Position numbers and translations under genes: made by a program. Positions 29,331 to 37,383 of a DNA stretch of 44,687 bases are shown here, piece by piece. A model generated the notes under the pieces. The model had not been told where the DNA came from. It ran no database searches and saw only the letters and a list, made by a program, of their open reading frames with translations. The DNA is from an uncultured Sphingomonas sp. (GTDB taxonomy: Bacteria > Pseudomonadota > Alphaproteobacteria > Sphingomonadales > Sphingomonadaceae): NCBI RefSeq assembly GCF_946478955.1, contig NZ_CAMLDL010000017.1, forward strand, positions 1 through 44,687, given 5' to 3'. How positions within the stretch are numbered: the stretch's first letter is position 1; each line of letters opens with the position of its first letter.

Positions 29331-30041
29331 CTATTGGCTTGCCGATGTACCGAGTTCCGCGACCGACGCCGACGCGTCGACGCCCAAAGAACCGGCCAAT
29401 TGGGCCGCACGGATGCGGATGGATTCGGGAACGGTCTTGTCGGCGGCAAGCCGCGCGAACATCTGCCCTGCGCCGGCCTTATCGCCTTTTGCGAGCATCG
29501 CCATGCCAGTCAATTCACCGGCGCTCCCGAAGAAGGGTTCGCCTGGCTTTGCCAAGCCGGCCATGCGGCTGATGACCTCATCGGGTTTGATCGCGTCATA
29601 TTCGATCAGGGTGCGGCGGAGCAGCGCGGTATCGCGATAGGCCTGCGGCAGGCCGCTATCGTCCTCAATCTGCTTATATAGCGCCACCGCGTTCTTATTG
29701 TCATTCTTCTTGGCGGCCAGGGCGGCGCGAGTGAACAGGGCGTTGGCCCGCGTCGTGTCAACTGACGATTCGCTAAGCGGGATATACGCCTTCTCCGCCG
29801 CATCAATATTACCGTCGCCAATCCTCTCGCGCGCCGCCGCAATTTGCTCGCTTTCCTCACGCGCGACCGATTTCTGATGATTTTCGTACCAGAAATAACC
29901 ACCGACGGCGGCAAGGAATAATATCGCCCCGCCGACGATCCAGCGGAGGTTGCGTTTCAAAAACTCTTCGGTCTGATCGCGGCGGAGATTCTCGTCGACT
30001 TCTCTGACGAAGGCATCTGCCGTTTCGGGGGGAAGCGCCAA
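29331..30041 (-). CDS. Tetratricopeptide-repeat membrane protein, YfgM-like
   Basis: The 236-residue product has a cytoplasmic N terminus and one membrane helix at about residues 34-52 (WIVGGAILFLAAVGGYFWY). Periplasmic TPR-like helical repeats follow. This is the architecture of YfgM, a partner of the SecYEG translocon and periplasmic chaperones. The start is a TTG at 30041 with AGAGG upstream. It precedes bamB and der, matching the conserved yfgM-bamB-der order. Confidence 0.88.
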   Translation of the reverse strand: MALPPETADAFVREVDENLRRDQTEEFLKRNLRWIVGGAILFLAAVGGYFWYENHQKSVAREESEQIAAARERIGDGNIDAAEKAYIPLSESSVDTTRANALFTRAALAAKKNDNKNAVALYKQIEDDSGLPQAYRDTALLRRTLIEYDAIKPDEVISRMAGLAKPGEPFFGSAGELTGMAMLAKGDKAGAGQMFARLAADKTVPESIRIRAAQLAGSLGVDASASVAELGTSASQ

Positions 30042-30181
30042 GTTGATCCTCTAACTTTGCTGGTGGGTCGCCATTTGATGCTTCCTTCCCCACCCAGGAT
30101 GAACAGAAGCTGGCGCGCAACCGTCTAGCGCGGGCATCGCGAAAGGCAAAGGGGGTTGCGGCCTTTCACCGCATGATCGCT

Positions 30182-30584
30182 TCAGAACGGCAACGTGCCG
30201 GACTTTGCCAGCCACGCCGCCATTACTGACAGGAACAGGGTGACAACCATGGTTGCAATGATGCCGATGCGGCGGCCGATCACAAATTTGCCGCCGTCCA
30301 TTCCAAACAGGTGCAAAATGCGGGCGATCACGAATAGCATCGACGCCATCCACAGCCAGCTCTGGCTACCGACACCGATTTCCAGTGCCGCGATCAGGAT
30401 CAGGACGATGGGCGCATATTCGATGAAATTGGCCTGTGCGCGCATGCGCCGCAACACAGTTTCGTTCCCGCCGTCACCAACGTAGATTTTCTCGGCAATC
30501 CGGACACGTCCAACGCGCGCGCCGAGCCAGATGTTAATAAGGCCGCAGGCTGCCTGCCGTCGCCAATGTGATCGGTAAAAGCAT
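30182..30584 (-). pseudogene. MAPEG-family membrane protein gene with a probable +1 frameshift
   Basis: The long open part (GTG at 30457 to 30182) encodes 91 residues of a MAPEG protein, including the motif RRMRAQANFIEYAP and three membrane helices. MAPEG proteins are about 130 residues. The missing N terminus is present upstream: an ATG at 30584 after GGGGG reads MLLPITLATAG. One extra base near 30548-30554 then shifts the frame, after which ACGLINIWLGARVGRVRIAE and NETVL continue to the main frame. The total of 403 bases is one base more than whole codons. This is either a sequencing error or a real inactivating shift. Confidence 0.75.
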
Positions 30585-30605
30585 TCCTAATCCCCCGTTT
30601 TCTCG

Positions 30606-31475
30606 TCAGGCCTTGGGCCGGTAAACCTGTTCATCCGTTGGGAATGAGCGGTTGCGCACTTCATCCCGGTACCGGGCAGCTGCCTCGCCTACCTCGCTCG
30701 CAAGGTCGGCATAGCGTTTCACAAAACGCGGCGTCCGTTCGAACAGCCCCATCATGTCTTCTGTGACCAGCACTTGACCATCGCAGCGCGCGGACGCGCC
30801 GATGCCAATCGTCGGAATTGGGACGGCGGCGGTAACCTCGTCTGCAATATCCTCCAGAACGCCCTCTACAACGACGGCGAAGGCGCCGGCTTCGGCAACT
30901 GCCCGCGCATCGGCGACAATTTTTCCGGCCTCGGCCTCGGACTTGCCACGCGCGCCATAACCGCCCAGCACATTGACCGCCTGGGGCGTCAGGCCGACAT
31001 GGCCGATGACCGGAATGCCGCGTTTGTTGAGAAACTCGATCGTTGGTGCCATGGCCTCGCCGCCTTCAAGCTTCACCGCCGCGCAGCCAGTTTCCTTGAG
31101 AATACGCGACGCGCTGGCGAAGGCCTGCTCGGGACTGCCCTCATAGCTTCCGAACGGCATGTCGACGGCGACCAATGCGTGCCACGATCCCCGGACGACG
31201 GCGGCACCATGATTACACATCATGTCCATCGTCACGGGCACGGTCGATGGCAGGCCGTAAATGACCTGACCCAGACTGTCACCGACAAGCAGCATTTCAC
31301 AATGCGGATCGAGCAGCTGGGCCATTCGCATTGTATAGGCCGTCAGCATGACCAGCGGCTCTGCGGTCACGCCATCCTTCTTGCGGCTCCGGATCGATGG
31401 AACCGTCATTCTCTTGCCCGGTACGGGAGTCGGCGTTGCGCGGCTGGTGGCCGTATCGATGGTAAAGGTCGACAT
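30606..31475 (-). CDS. panB: 3-methyl-2-oxobutanoate hydroxymethyltransferase PanB
   Basis: PanB makes ketopantoate from alpha-ketoisovalerate and methylene-tetrahydrofolate in the pantothenate/CoA pathway. The 289-residue product has the family motifs [33 protein letters not shown] and GHVGLTPQ with [14 protein letters not shown]. An extension of about 25 residues precedes the core. I chose the ATG at 31475, which has AGAAGG upstream; a longer frame reading upstream is not protein-like. It stands alone and is divergent from the next gene. Confidence 0.96.
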   Translation of the reverse strand: MSTFTIDTATSRATPTPVPGKRMTVPSIRSRKKDGVTAEPLVMLTAYTMRMAQLLDPHCEMLLVGDSLGQVIYGLPSTVPVTMDMMCNHGAAVVRGSWHALVAVDMPFGSYEGSPEQAFASASRILKETGCAAVKLEGGEAMAPTIEFLNKRGIPVIGHVGLTPQAVNVLGGYGARGKSEAEAGKIVADARAVAEAGAFAVVVEGVLEDIADEVTAAVPIPTIGIGASARCDGQVLVTEDMMGLFERTPRFVKRYADLASEVGEAAARYRDEVRNRSFPTDEQVYRPKA

Positions 31476-31710
31476 GGGCTCGCCTTCTAGCGGCGGACGT
31501 GCCGCACGGCCAGTCCTGTCACCATGCTCGTTCCACCGATACCGGCATCGGCCCGATTGCGGCCCACTGTTTAACAGATCTCGTCCCGCCCGGTTTTGGC
31601 CGTCGACCGGCCGACAATTGAGCGACAGGCGGCGCATCGGCCCCCTAAATTCCGCTCACCTGCTCCGTTCCCCTTCGGAGCGTTGATCAATTTCACAGAA
31701 GGATTTTGTG

Positions 31711-32019
31711 ATGAAGATTGTGACCCTGACACTGGCTATCGCGGCGTTGAGTCTCAGCGGCGCGGCGACCGCAGCGCAGCCCGCATCCGCGCCCGATGCC
31801 GCCAGTCCGGCAACCCCCGCCACGCCGGCAACTCCAGCAACGCCGGCAGACCCAGCAACCGGTAGCGCCGCCGTGCCCGCAACATCGGCGACGCCCGCCA
31901 TACCAGCGGATCCCCTGGCGCCCGACACGCAGGCGTCGACCGTTAACGACCGCAGCGCGGGACCCGCCGCCAAGGCGAAGCCTGTCAAATCAACCAAGCC
32001 GAAACCGAAGGCGCGCTAA
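31711..32019 (+). CDS. Secreted Pro/Ala/Thr-rich low-complexity protein
   Basis: The 102-residue product has a signal peptide (MKIVTLTLAIAALSLSGAATA) followed by PATPATPATP-type repeats and a basic Lys/Pro tail. AAGGA lies about 9 bases before the ATG. Repeats of this kind make a flexible rod or spacer in the periplasm, and the basic tail could bind anionic polymers; both are inference. The stop codon lies in an 8-base hairpin (GAAGGCGC/GCGCCTTC, 32007-32030). Confidence 0.7.
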   Translation: MKIVTLTLAIAALSLSGAATAAQPASAPDAASPATPATPATPATPADPATGSAAVPATSATPAIPADPLAPDTQASTVNDRSAGPAAKAKPVKSTKPKPKAR

Positions 32020-32031
32020 GCGGCGCCTTCT

Positions 32032-32074
32032 GGCGGGGCGGCCGTCCCTCTCACCCCCTTACGTCCGCCCCGCC
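32032..32074. terminator. Inverted repeat between convergent genes, possible bidirectional terminator
   Basis: GGCGGGGCGG at 32032-32041 pairs perfectly with CCGCCCCGCC at 32065-32074 across a 23-base loop. It lies just past the stop of the Pro/Ala/Thr-rich gene and just before the stop of the convergent ArsC-like gene. No T-run follows, so termination is plausible but not proven. Confidence 0.4.
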
Positions 32075-32076
32075 AA

Positions 32077-32424
32077 TCAGCCAAAAGCCGCAGCGAAGCG
32101 ATCCGCATCAAATCCCACCAGCAACGGCCCTGCCCCGGTTATGACCGGGCGTTTGATCATCGAGGTGTGCGCCATCATCAGCGCAATCGCCTTTGCCTCA
32201 TCCACATCCTGCTTGTCGGCGTCGGACAGCTTGCGAAAGGTCGTTCCAGCGCGATTCAGCAGCTTTTCCCACCCCGCTTCGCCCGCCCACTGGCGAAGGG
32301 TGCCCGCGTCAATTCCCGATTTCTTATAGTCGTGAAACGCATAAGCAACGCCATGCTCATCCAACCATCGCCGCGCCTTTTTCACGGTGTCGCAGTTGGA
32401 GATGCCATATAAAATCACGGGCAT
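32077..32424 (-). CDS. ArsC/Spx-family protein (YffB-like)
   Basis: The 115-residue thioredoxin-fold protein has a single N-terminal cysteine (YGISNCDTVKKARRWLDEHG, Cys11) and the family's C-terminal MIKRPVI motif. These mark the arsenate-reductase-like/YffB group, which uses glutathione. The CxxC of Spx is absent. The ATG at 32424 shares a base with the stop of the upstream membrane gene (TGATG), so translation is coupled. The substrate is unknown; arsenate reduction should not be assumed. Confidence 0.9.
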   Translation of the reverse strand: MPVILYGISNCDTVKKARRWLDEHGVAYAFHDYKKSGIDAGTLRQWAGEAGWEKLLNRAGTTFRKLSDADKQDVDEAKAIALMMAHTSMIKRPVITGAGPLLVGFDADRFAAAFG

Positions 32425-32855
32425 CAGCGTACCCATCCCTTGCGGCGCGCGGTGAGGGAAAATTGAAATATGCCGTAACAAACGAGCCCGATCAGGATCG
32501 GCCCTAACAGCATATCCGACGAGATCATTCCGCTGATCGCCGGTACGAAAATCAGCGCGCTGAATTGGACGATTACGGCCGCCAGCGAGGTGCCGAGTGC
32601 CATCACCGCCGCACGTTTCCGCAGCAAAAGCAAAAACGCGCCGATCAGCCCGACCCACACGGCGATGGCATAGGCGGCGGTCGACCAGACCGGCATTGCC
32701 TGCCAGATCGCCCGTTGATCGAGCGGCAAGGTTGCAGGATCGGTCGTCACCTGCGTCACATACATGAAGCACCCAAACGCCTCCCACACCAGGGCAAGGC
32801 CGGCCGCGACCCAGTACCAGGCCGGCTGTTGTCGGGGTTCGCCGAGATCGTTCAT
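32424..32855 (-). CDS. Hypothetical four-helix membrane protein
   Basis: The 143-residue product has four hydrophobic segments, the first beginning AWYWVAAGLALVWEAFGCFMY. The ATG at 32855 has AGGAG 7 bases upstream; the longer frame beyond it is not supported. Its stop overlaps the start of the ArsC-like gene. Similar small membrane proteins with a WEAFGC-like segment are common in sphingomonads by my recollection, but none has a known function. Confidence 0.75.
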   Translation of the reverse strand: MNDLGEPRQQPAWYWVAAGLALVWEAFGCFMYVTQVTTDPATLPLDQRAIWQAMPVWSTAAYAIAVWVGLIGAFLLLLRKRAAVMALGTSLAAVIVQFSALIFVPAISGMISSDMLLGPILIGLVCYGIFQFSLTARRKGWVR

Positions 32856-32986
32856 CAAATGCTCCTGCCAGGCGTACGCCAATATTGCTGGCGCAGGCTT
32901 ACACGCCATGATCTGTTTGTTTCAATCAGGCGGCGTTCATTTCTGATGTGCTACCACCCGATTCGTATGATGCGGAGGTATGTGTG

Positions 32987-33391
32987 ATGAAAAAGAGCCG
33001 TGCATTTGGCCTTGCGGCGATAATGGTCGCCGCGACTGTTGCGTTGCCGGGTGAGGCCCGTCCGCCAATTTCGGGCGAAGAAAAGCTGGCAAAGCTGCTT
33101 GCAGGCCGCGTTGCCGGGCCGCCGCAAAACTGCATTACTACTTGGCCGAATAGCGAGATGAAGACGATTGACCGAACCGCCTATGTCTTTGGCCGCGGCA
33201 ATGTCGTCTACGTCAATCGCACGCAACATCCGGTGGATATCAGCGACAACAACATCATGGTCATCCGCCGCTTCGGGACCGGCACCCAGCTCTGCAGCAG
33301 TGACGTCATCACCACCATCGACCGCAGCTCACGCTTCTACAGCGGCAATATCTTCCTCGGTGACTTCATTCCCTATCGCAAGGCGAAATAG
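32987..33391 (+). CDS. Secreted hypothetical protein
   Basis: The 134-residue product has a signal peptide (MKKSRAFGLAAIMVAATVAL, cleaved near GEA). The mature domain of about 105 residues has two cysteines (NCITTW and QLCSSD), probably a disulfide, and mostly beta-like segments. GGAGG lies 8 bases before the ATG. It does not belong to a family I can name. It sits between divergent and convergent neighbours as a single gene. Confidence 0.75.
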   Translation: MKKSRAFGLAAIMVAATVALPGEARPPISGEEKLAKLLAGRVAGPPQNCITTWPNSEMKTIDRTAYVFGRGNVVYVNRTQHPVDISDNNIMVIRRFGTGTQLCSSDVITTIDRSSRFYSGNIFLGDFIPYRKAK

Positions 33392-33450
33392 GCACTCGAT
33401 CCTGATCGCCCGAAAAGGCCGGGGCCATCGCCGCCAATGAGCAGATGGTC

Positions 33451-35025
33451 CTATTCCCACTCAATCGTGCCGGGCGGCTTTGACGTATAGTCATAGACCA
33501 CCCGGTTGATGCCGTTCACTTCATTGATGATCCGCGTCGCGCAGCGCGACAGGAATGCAGCGTCGAACGGATAAATGTCGGCGGTCATACCGTCGACGCT
33601 GGTCACGGCGCGCAGCGCGCAGACGCTGTCATAAGTGCGATGATCGCCCATCACGCCGACTGTCTTTACCGGCAGCAACACCGCAAACGCCTGCCAGATT
33701 GCATCGTAAAGACCCGCGCTACGGATCTCGTCGAGGTAAATGGCGTCCGCCTTGCGCAGGATGTCGCAGCGTTCCTTGGTCACTTCGCCCGGAATGCGGA
33801 TGGCAAGGCCGGGGCCTGGGAACGGATGACGTCCCACAAATTGCTCATTGAGGCCAAGTTCACGCCCCAGCAGGCGCACTTCGTCCTTAAACAATTCACG
33901 AAGCGGCTCGACCAGCTTCATGTTCATACGCTCAGGCAGGCCGCCGACATTGTGATGGCTTTTGATCGTCACCGAAGGGCCGCCGGTGAAACTGACGCTT
34001 TCGATGACGTCGGGATAAAGCGTTCCCTGCGCTAGGAAGTCCGCGCCGCCCAGCTTCTTCGCCTCTTCCTCAAATACTGCGATAAACTCGCCGCCAATGA
34101 ATTTACGCTTGGCCTCGGGGTCGGTAACGCCGGCCAATCCTTTCGTGAACCGCGCCTCGGCATCCACTACCACCAATGGGATGTTGTAATGGTCGCGGAA
34201 CAGGCTCTCTACCTGCTCACGCTCGTTCAGCCGCAAAAGGCCATGATCGACGAACACGCAGGTCAGCTGATCGCCGATTGCTTCATGGATCAGGATCGCT
34301 GCGACGCTGCTGTCAACACCGCCGGAAAGGCCGCAAATCACCTTGCCATCGCCTACTTGCGCCCGAATCTCGGCAATCTTTGTGTCGCGATAGGCTGCCA
34401 TCGACCAGTCGCCGGTCAGGCCGCAAACTCGATGAACAAAGTTGGCAATCAGTTTTGCCCCGTCGGGCGTATGCGCAACTTCCGGATGGAACTGGGTGCC
34501 GTAATATTGGCGCGCTTCGTCGGCGATAACGGCAAAGGGGGCGCCATCGCTGACGGCGACGATTTCGAACCCGGGCGCAAAGTCCGTAACCTTGTCGCCG
34601 TGGCTCATCCAAACCTGATGCCGTTCGCCTTCCGCCCAAAGGCCGTCGAACAATGCGCAGCCTTTGGTGATGGTGATGAACGCACGGCCAAACTCGCCGT
34701 CGCGCTCACCTTCGGCCCCGCCTCGCTCAACCCGGCCGCCAAGCTGATGGCTCATCACCTGCTGGCCATAGCAAATGCCGAGAATGGGAAGACCGCTCTC
34801 AAACAGCATTTGCGGTGCGCGCGGGCTTCCTTCGTCGGGCACACCCGCGGGTGAACCTGACAGGATAATGCCTTTGGGCTGCATTCGCTCAAAGGCCGCT
34901 GCTGCCGTAGTGAAGGGAGCAATTTCGCAATAAACACCGGCTTCGCGGACGCGGCGCGCAATCAGTTGCGTCACCTGGCTGCCAAAGTCGACAATGAGGA
35001 TGGATTCGGGATGCGCGACCGTCAT
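33451..35025 (-). CDS. guaA: GMP synthase (glutamine-hydrolysing) GuaA
   Basis: GuaA converts XMP to GMP, taking ammonia from glutamine. The 524-residue product has the N-terminal class I amidotransferase with the catalytic cysteine in ILGICYGQQ and the histidine/glutamate in GTQFHPEV. The PPi-type ATP motif [12 protein letters not shown] and the C-terminal dimerisation domain ending in KPPGTIEWE follow. The ATG at 35025 gives the standard start [18 protein letters not shown]; the frame extension upstream is not conserved. It is divergent from the SLOG gene across an 88-base gap. Confidence 0.98.
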   Translation of the reverse strand: MTVAHPESILIVDFGSQVTQLIARRVREAGVYCEIAPFTTAAAAFERMQPKGIILSGSPAGVPDEGSPRAPQMLFESGLPILGICYGQQVMSHQLGGRVERGGAEGERDGEFGRAFITITKGCALFDGLWAEGERHQVWMSHGDKVTDFAPGFEIVAVSDGAPFAVIADEARQYYGTQFHPEVAHTPDGAKLIANFVHRVCGLTGDWSMAAYRDTKIAEIRAQVGDGKVICGLSGGVDSSVAAILIHEAIGDQLTCVFVDHGLLRLNEREQVESLFRDHYNIPLVVVDAEARFTKGLAGVTDPEAKRKFIGGEFIAVFEEEAKKLGGADFLAQGTLYPDVIESVSFTGGPSVTIKSHHNVGGLPERMNMKLVEPLRELFKDEVRLLGRELGLNEQFVGRHPFPGPGLAIRIPGEVTKERCDILRKADAIYLDEIRSAGLYDAIWQAFAVLLPVKTVGVMGDHRTYDSVCALRAVTSVDGMTADIYPFDAAFLSRCATRIINEVNGINRVVYDYTSKPPGTIEWE

Positions 35026-35113
35026 GGCTGGCCGATAGAGAGACTGGCCATCGCTGTAAACCGCTGCTGCTCGCTGGACGTAGGAAGCAAGGCGATATAG
35101 CGTTCGTCCCGGG

Positions 35114-36943
35114 ATGGGCGGAATCACACCGCAGCCGGTCGTTGGAACGACCACGCTTCCTTCTCCGTGGATTGCGGTGGGGATCACCGGACATCGCCAT
35201 CCACGGTTGCCAGAGGCCAACGCCGCGCAGGTTCAATCCATTGTCCGGCAATGCCTGACCCGCATTCGGGAAGAGGCTGAACGGCTGGTCGATGGCGACG
35301 ATGATTGCCTGGCCGACAGGGCGCTAAGCTGCCGCTTTATCACCTCGCTTGCGGAGGGCGCCGACACAATCGCCGCCGCCGCGGCCATCGAAAGCGACTA
35401 CCGCGTTGACGCTTGCCTACCGTTCGAGCGCGGCGAGTTCAGTAAGGATTTCGATAGTGAGGCACGCGCCAAGTTCAACGATGCGCTGGCGCAGTGCCAA
35501 ACGGTGCTCGAACTGCCTGGGCGCCGAGATCATGAATTATTCGCCTATGAAGCGGCCGGCCGCATGGTGCTCGATCAAAGCGACCTGCTGATCGCGGTTT
35601 GGGACGGCAACCCTGCACTTGGCCGGGGCGGGACGGCGGAAATTGTCGCAGAGGCAGTCGCCAAACATGTCCCGGTCATCATGGTCGGCATCGATGGAAA
35701 GGATGAGCCCCTCGTCATGTGGAGCGGCCTCGATGAGGCGGGGCATGACCAGCCGACCGTGGACGGCGCGCCGCGGAGTCCGTTTGATCTATGTATTGCG
35801 ACGGTTCTGCAAACATTAGTGGCACCGCCGTCGAATCCGCTCGATCTGCGCATGATCCGCCGCTGGATGCGAGAGACGGATCGCCGTCGTTCTCCCGCCT
35901 TGGGGTATCCGATCCTGCTCGCCATGGTCGGTGCCAAAGGATTGTCAAAACGCGATTTGCACCCGGAAACCGCCGCTGAAGCGCGCGAGCCTTTTGAGCA
36001 GTGGCTCGGCCTGCTTCCCGACATGGGGCAGCTCAGCAAGCGCCTCACCCGTCTGGTTGCACCTCGCTATGGCCGCGCTGATGCCGTTGCCACCTATTTC
36101 GCGCAGCTCTACCGGTCGGGCTTTACGGTCAACTTCGCCTTTGCGTCCGCTGCAGTCCTGTGCGCGCTGCTCGGCCTGCTAATCCCCGCCGGGAAGCTGT
36201 ATTTTGTCGTCGCGGAACTGGCGGTCATCGCCATCATCCTGATCAACACCCGCGCGGCGCGCTCCCAGGGGTGGCACGAGCGGTGGATGGATCATCGTCA
36301 CCTTGCGGAACGATTGCGCGTCCTGGCTCTATCGTCGGCGCTTGGCGACCCGGAACTTCGCCTCAACGATGAATATGTCGGATCACTGCCGGGATGGGTC
36401 CAATGGCTCAGCCGGGCCACCGGGCGCGAACTTGGTCTTCCGAATGGACGGATCGACGAAGAATATCTGATAAAAATTCGGACGGCGATGCTGACGCTCA
36501 TCGACGATCAGATTGGCTATAATATCCGCAATGCCCGGCGCATGGAAAAGGTCGAACATCGCCTGCACCATCTTGGCGAATTGTTGTTCGCGGTGACTAT
36601 TGTTGCCTGCGGATTCTGGATCATCCTCAAGATCATTCATTCGCCAATCATGACCGCGCCTGGTGTCGGCCCTACGCAATGGGTGACGGTGGCAACGGCG
36701 CTGCTCCCGGCGCTTGGCGCGGCGATTTACGGCATTCGCATGCAAGGTGATTTTCACGGTATGGCGCATCGTTCCGATACCACCGCGCGGCTCCTTGCCC
36801 GGCTGAAGCGGGCAATCAAATGTGACCCGGTCGACTATGTGGTGATCAAGGACCGGGTGAAGCGGCTGGAAGATATCATGCTGCTTGATGTCGAAGGATG
36901 GCGCACGACCTATCAGTCGCGCCCCATCCATCTTCCGGGCTGA
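35114..36943 (+). CDS. SLOG-domain protein with two 2-TM membrane modules
   Basis: The 609-residue product starts with a SLOG-type nucleotide-binding Rossmann domain. Visible are the strand-loop VGITGHR (residues 22-28), ITSLAEGAD (76-84) and [20 protein letters not shown] near residue 165. SLOG domains bind NAD-like or nucleotide-derived ligands. Two membrane-helix pairs follow, at about 337-384 and 489-543, each followed by a charged helical stretch with H-x-AERLR or ARLLARLKR. This resembles the SLATT 2-TM effector families that occur with SLOG domains. It converges on the TIR operon with abutting stop codons. No strong ribosome site precedes the ATG. A ligand-gated membrane effector is inferred, not shown. 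Confidence 0.78.
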   Translation: MGGITPQPVVGTTTLPSPWIAVGITGHRHPRLPEANAAQVQSIVRQCLTRIREEAERLVDGDDDCLADRALSCRFITSLAEGADTIAAAAAIESDYRVDACLPFERGEFSKDFDSEARAKFNDALAQCQTVLELPGRRDHELFAYEAAGRMVLDQSDLLIAVWDGNPALGRGGTAEIVAEAVAKHVPVIMVGIDGKDEPLVMWSGLDEAGHDQPTVDGAPRSPFDLCIATVLQTLVAPPSNPLDLRMIRRWMRETDRRRSPALGYPILLAMVGAKGLSKRDLHPETAAEAREPFEQWLGLLPDMGQLSKRLTRLVAPRYGRADAVATYFAQLYRSGFTVNFAFASAAVLCALLGLLIPAGKLYFVVAELAVIAIILINTRAARSQGWHERWMDHRHLAERLRVLALSSALGDPELRLNDEYVGSLPGWVQWLSRATGRELGLPNGRIDEEYLIKIRTAMLTLIDDQIGYNIRNARRMEKVEHRLHHLGELLFAVTIVACGFWIILKIIHSPIMTAPGVGPTQWVTVATALLPALGAAIYGIRMQGDFHGMAHRSDTTARLLARLKRAIKCDPVDYVVIKDRVKRLEDIMLLDVEGWRTTYQSRPIHLPG

Positions 36944-37348
36944 TCAATGATCCTTGATGATAGGGTCAATCCGCTCGTTAGCTGCATTCACAAAGATTAG
37001 GTCCTGCGGATCGCCATCGGGATCGCGACCCTTCACGACCTTCAACGAATAATTGTGGGTTGGGTGGAGGTGCTTGTCTTCGGAGGTATCGGTGACGTGC
37101 AATAGCGTATCCGTGTCGAGATTGTGCGCGAAATTGTTCGGATGATCGATGTTGATGGGGTCTTTCGCAAAAAATACCCATTGCACCCCCGGATCGGAGG
37201 ATTCCAATGCGATATAGATATTACCTTCCATATCGGGCTCGACGATTTCCGGCACGACCAGCGCCTTGCCTTTGGCGTCGACGGTAACGAGCACATTGCG
37301 TACACCGACGGAGTCCGCCGGCGTCGTATCGAAGTCATAGTCACTCAT
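36944..37348 (-). CDS. Hypothetical protein downstream of the TIR gene
   Basis: The 134-residue product has no signal peptide or membrane segment and is acidic. Segments such as VRNVLVTVDAKGKALVVPEIV, QWVFFAKDPINIDHP and NYSLKVVKGRDPDGDP look like beta strands with loops, compatible with a beta-sandwich; this is inference. AGGAG lies 9 bases before the ATG. It begins 35 bases after the TIR gene stop, so the two form an operon. Its stop TGA (36946-36944) abuts the stop of the convergent SLOG gene, the two together reading TGATCA. I do not recognise the family. Confidence 0.8.
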   Translation of the reverse strand: MSDYDFDTTPADSVGVRNVLVTVDAKGKALVVPEIVEPDMEGNIYIALESSDPGVQWVFFAKDPINIDHPNNFAHNLDTDTLLHVTDTSEDKHLHPTHNYSLKVVKGRDPDGDPQDLIFVNAANERIDPIIKDH

Positions 37349-37383
37349 GATTGCTCACTCCTGCTGTCGTTGGAGGAACGCGG

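Noticed and set aside
31780..31870. Possible minisatellite in the Pro/Ala/Thr-rich gene
   Set aside because: The triplet-based repeats encode PAT units in a secreted protein and are explained by coding.
32077..32424. Arsenate resistance gene
   Set aside because: The fold matches ArsC, but the single-cysteine pattern and lack of ars neighbours fit the YffB-like group better.
35114..36943. SLOG protein as DprA or a lysine-decarboxylase-like enzyme
   Set aside because: It shares the fold family but has long membrane modules and lacks the DprA and LOG (PGGxGT) motifs.
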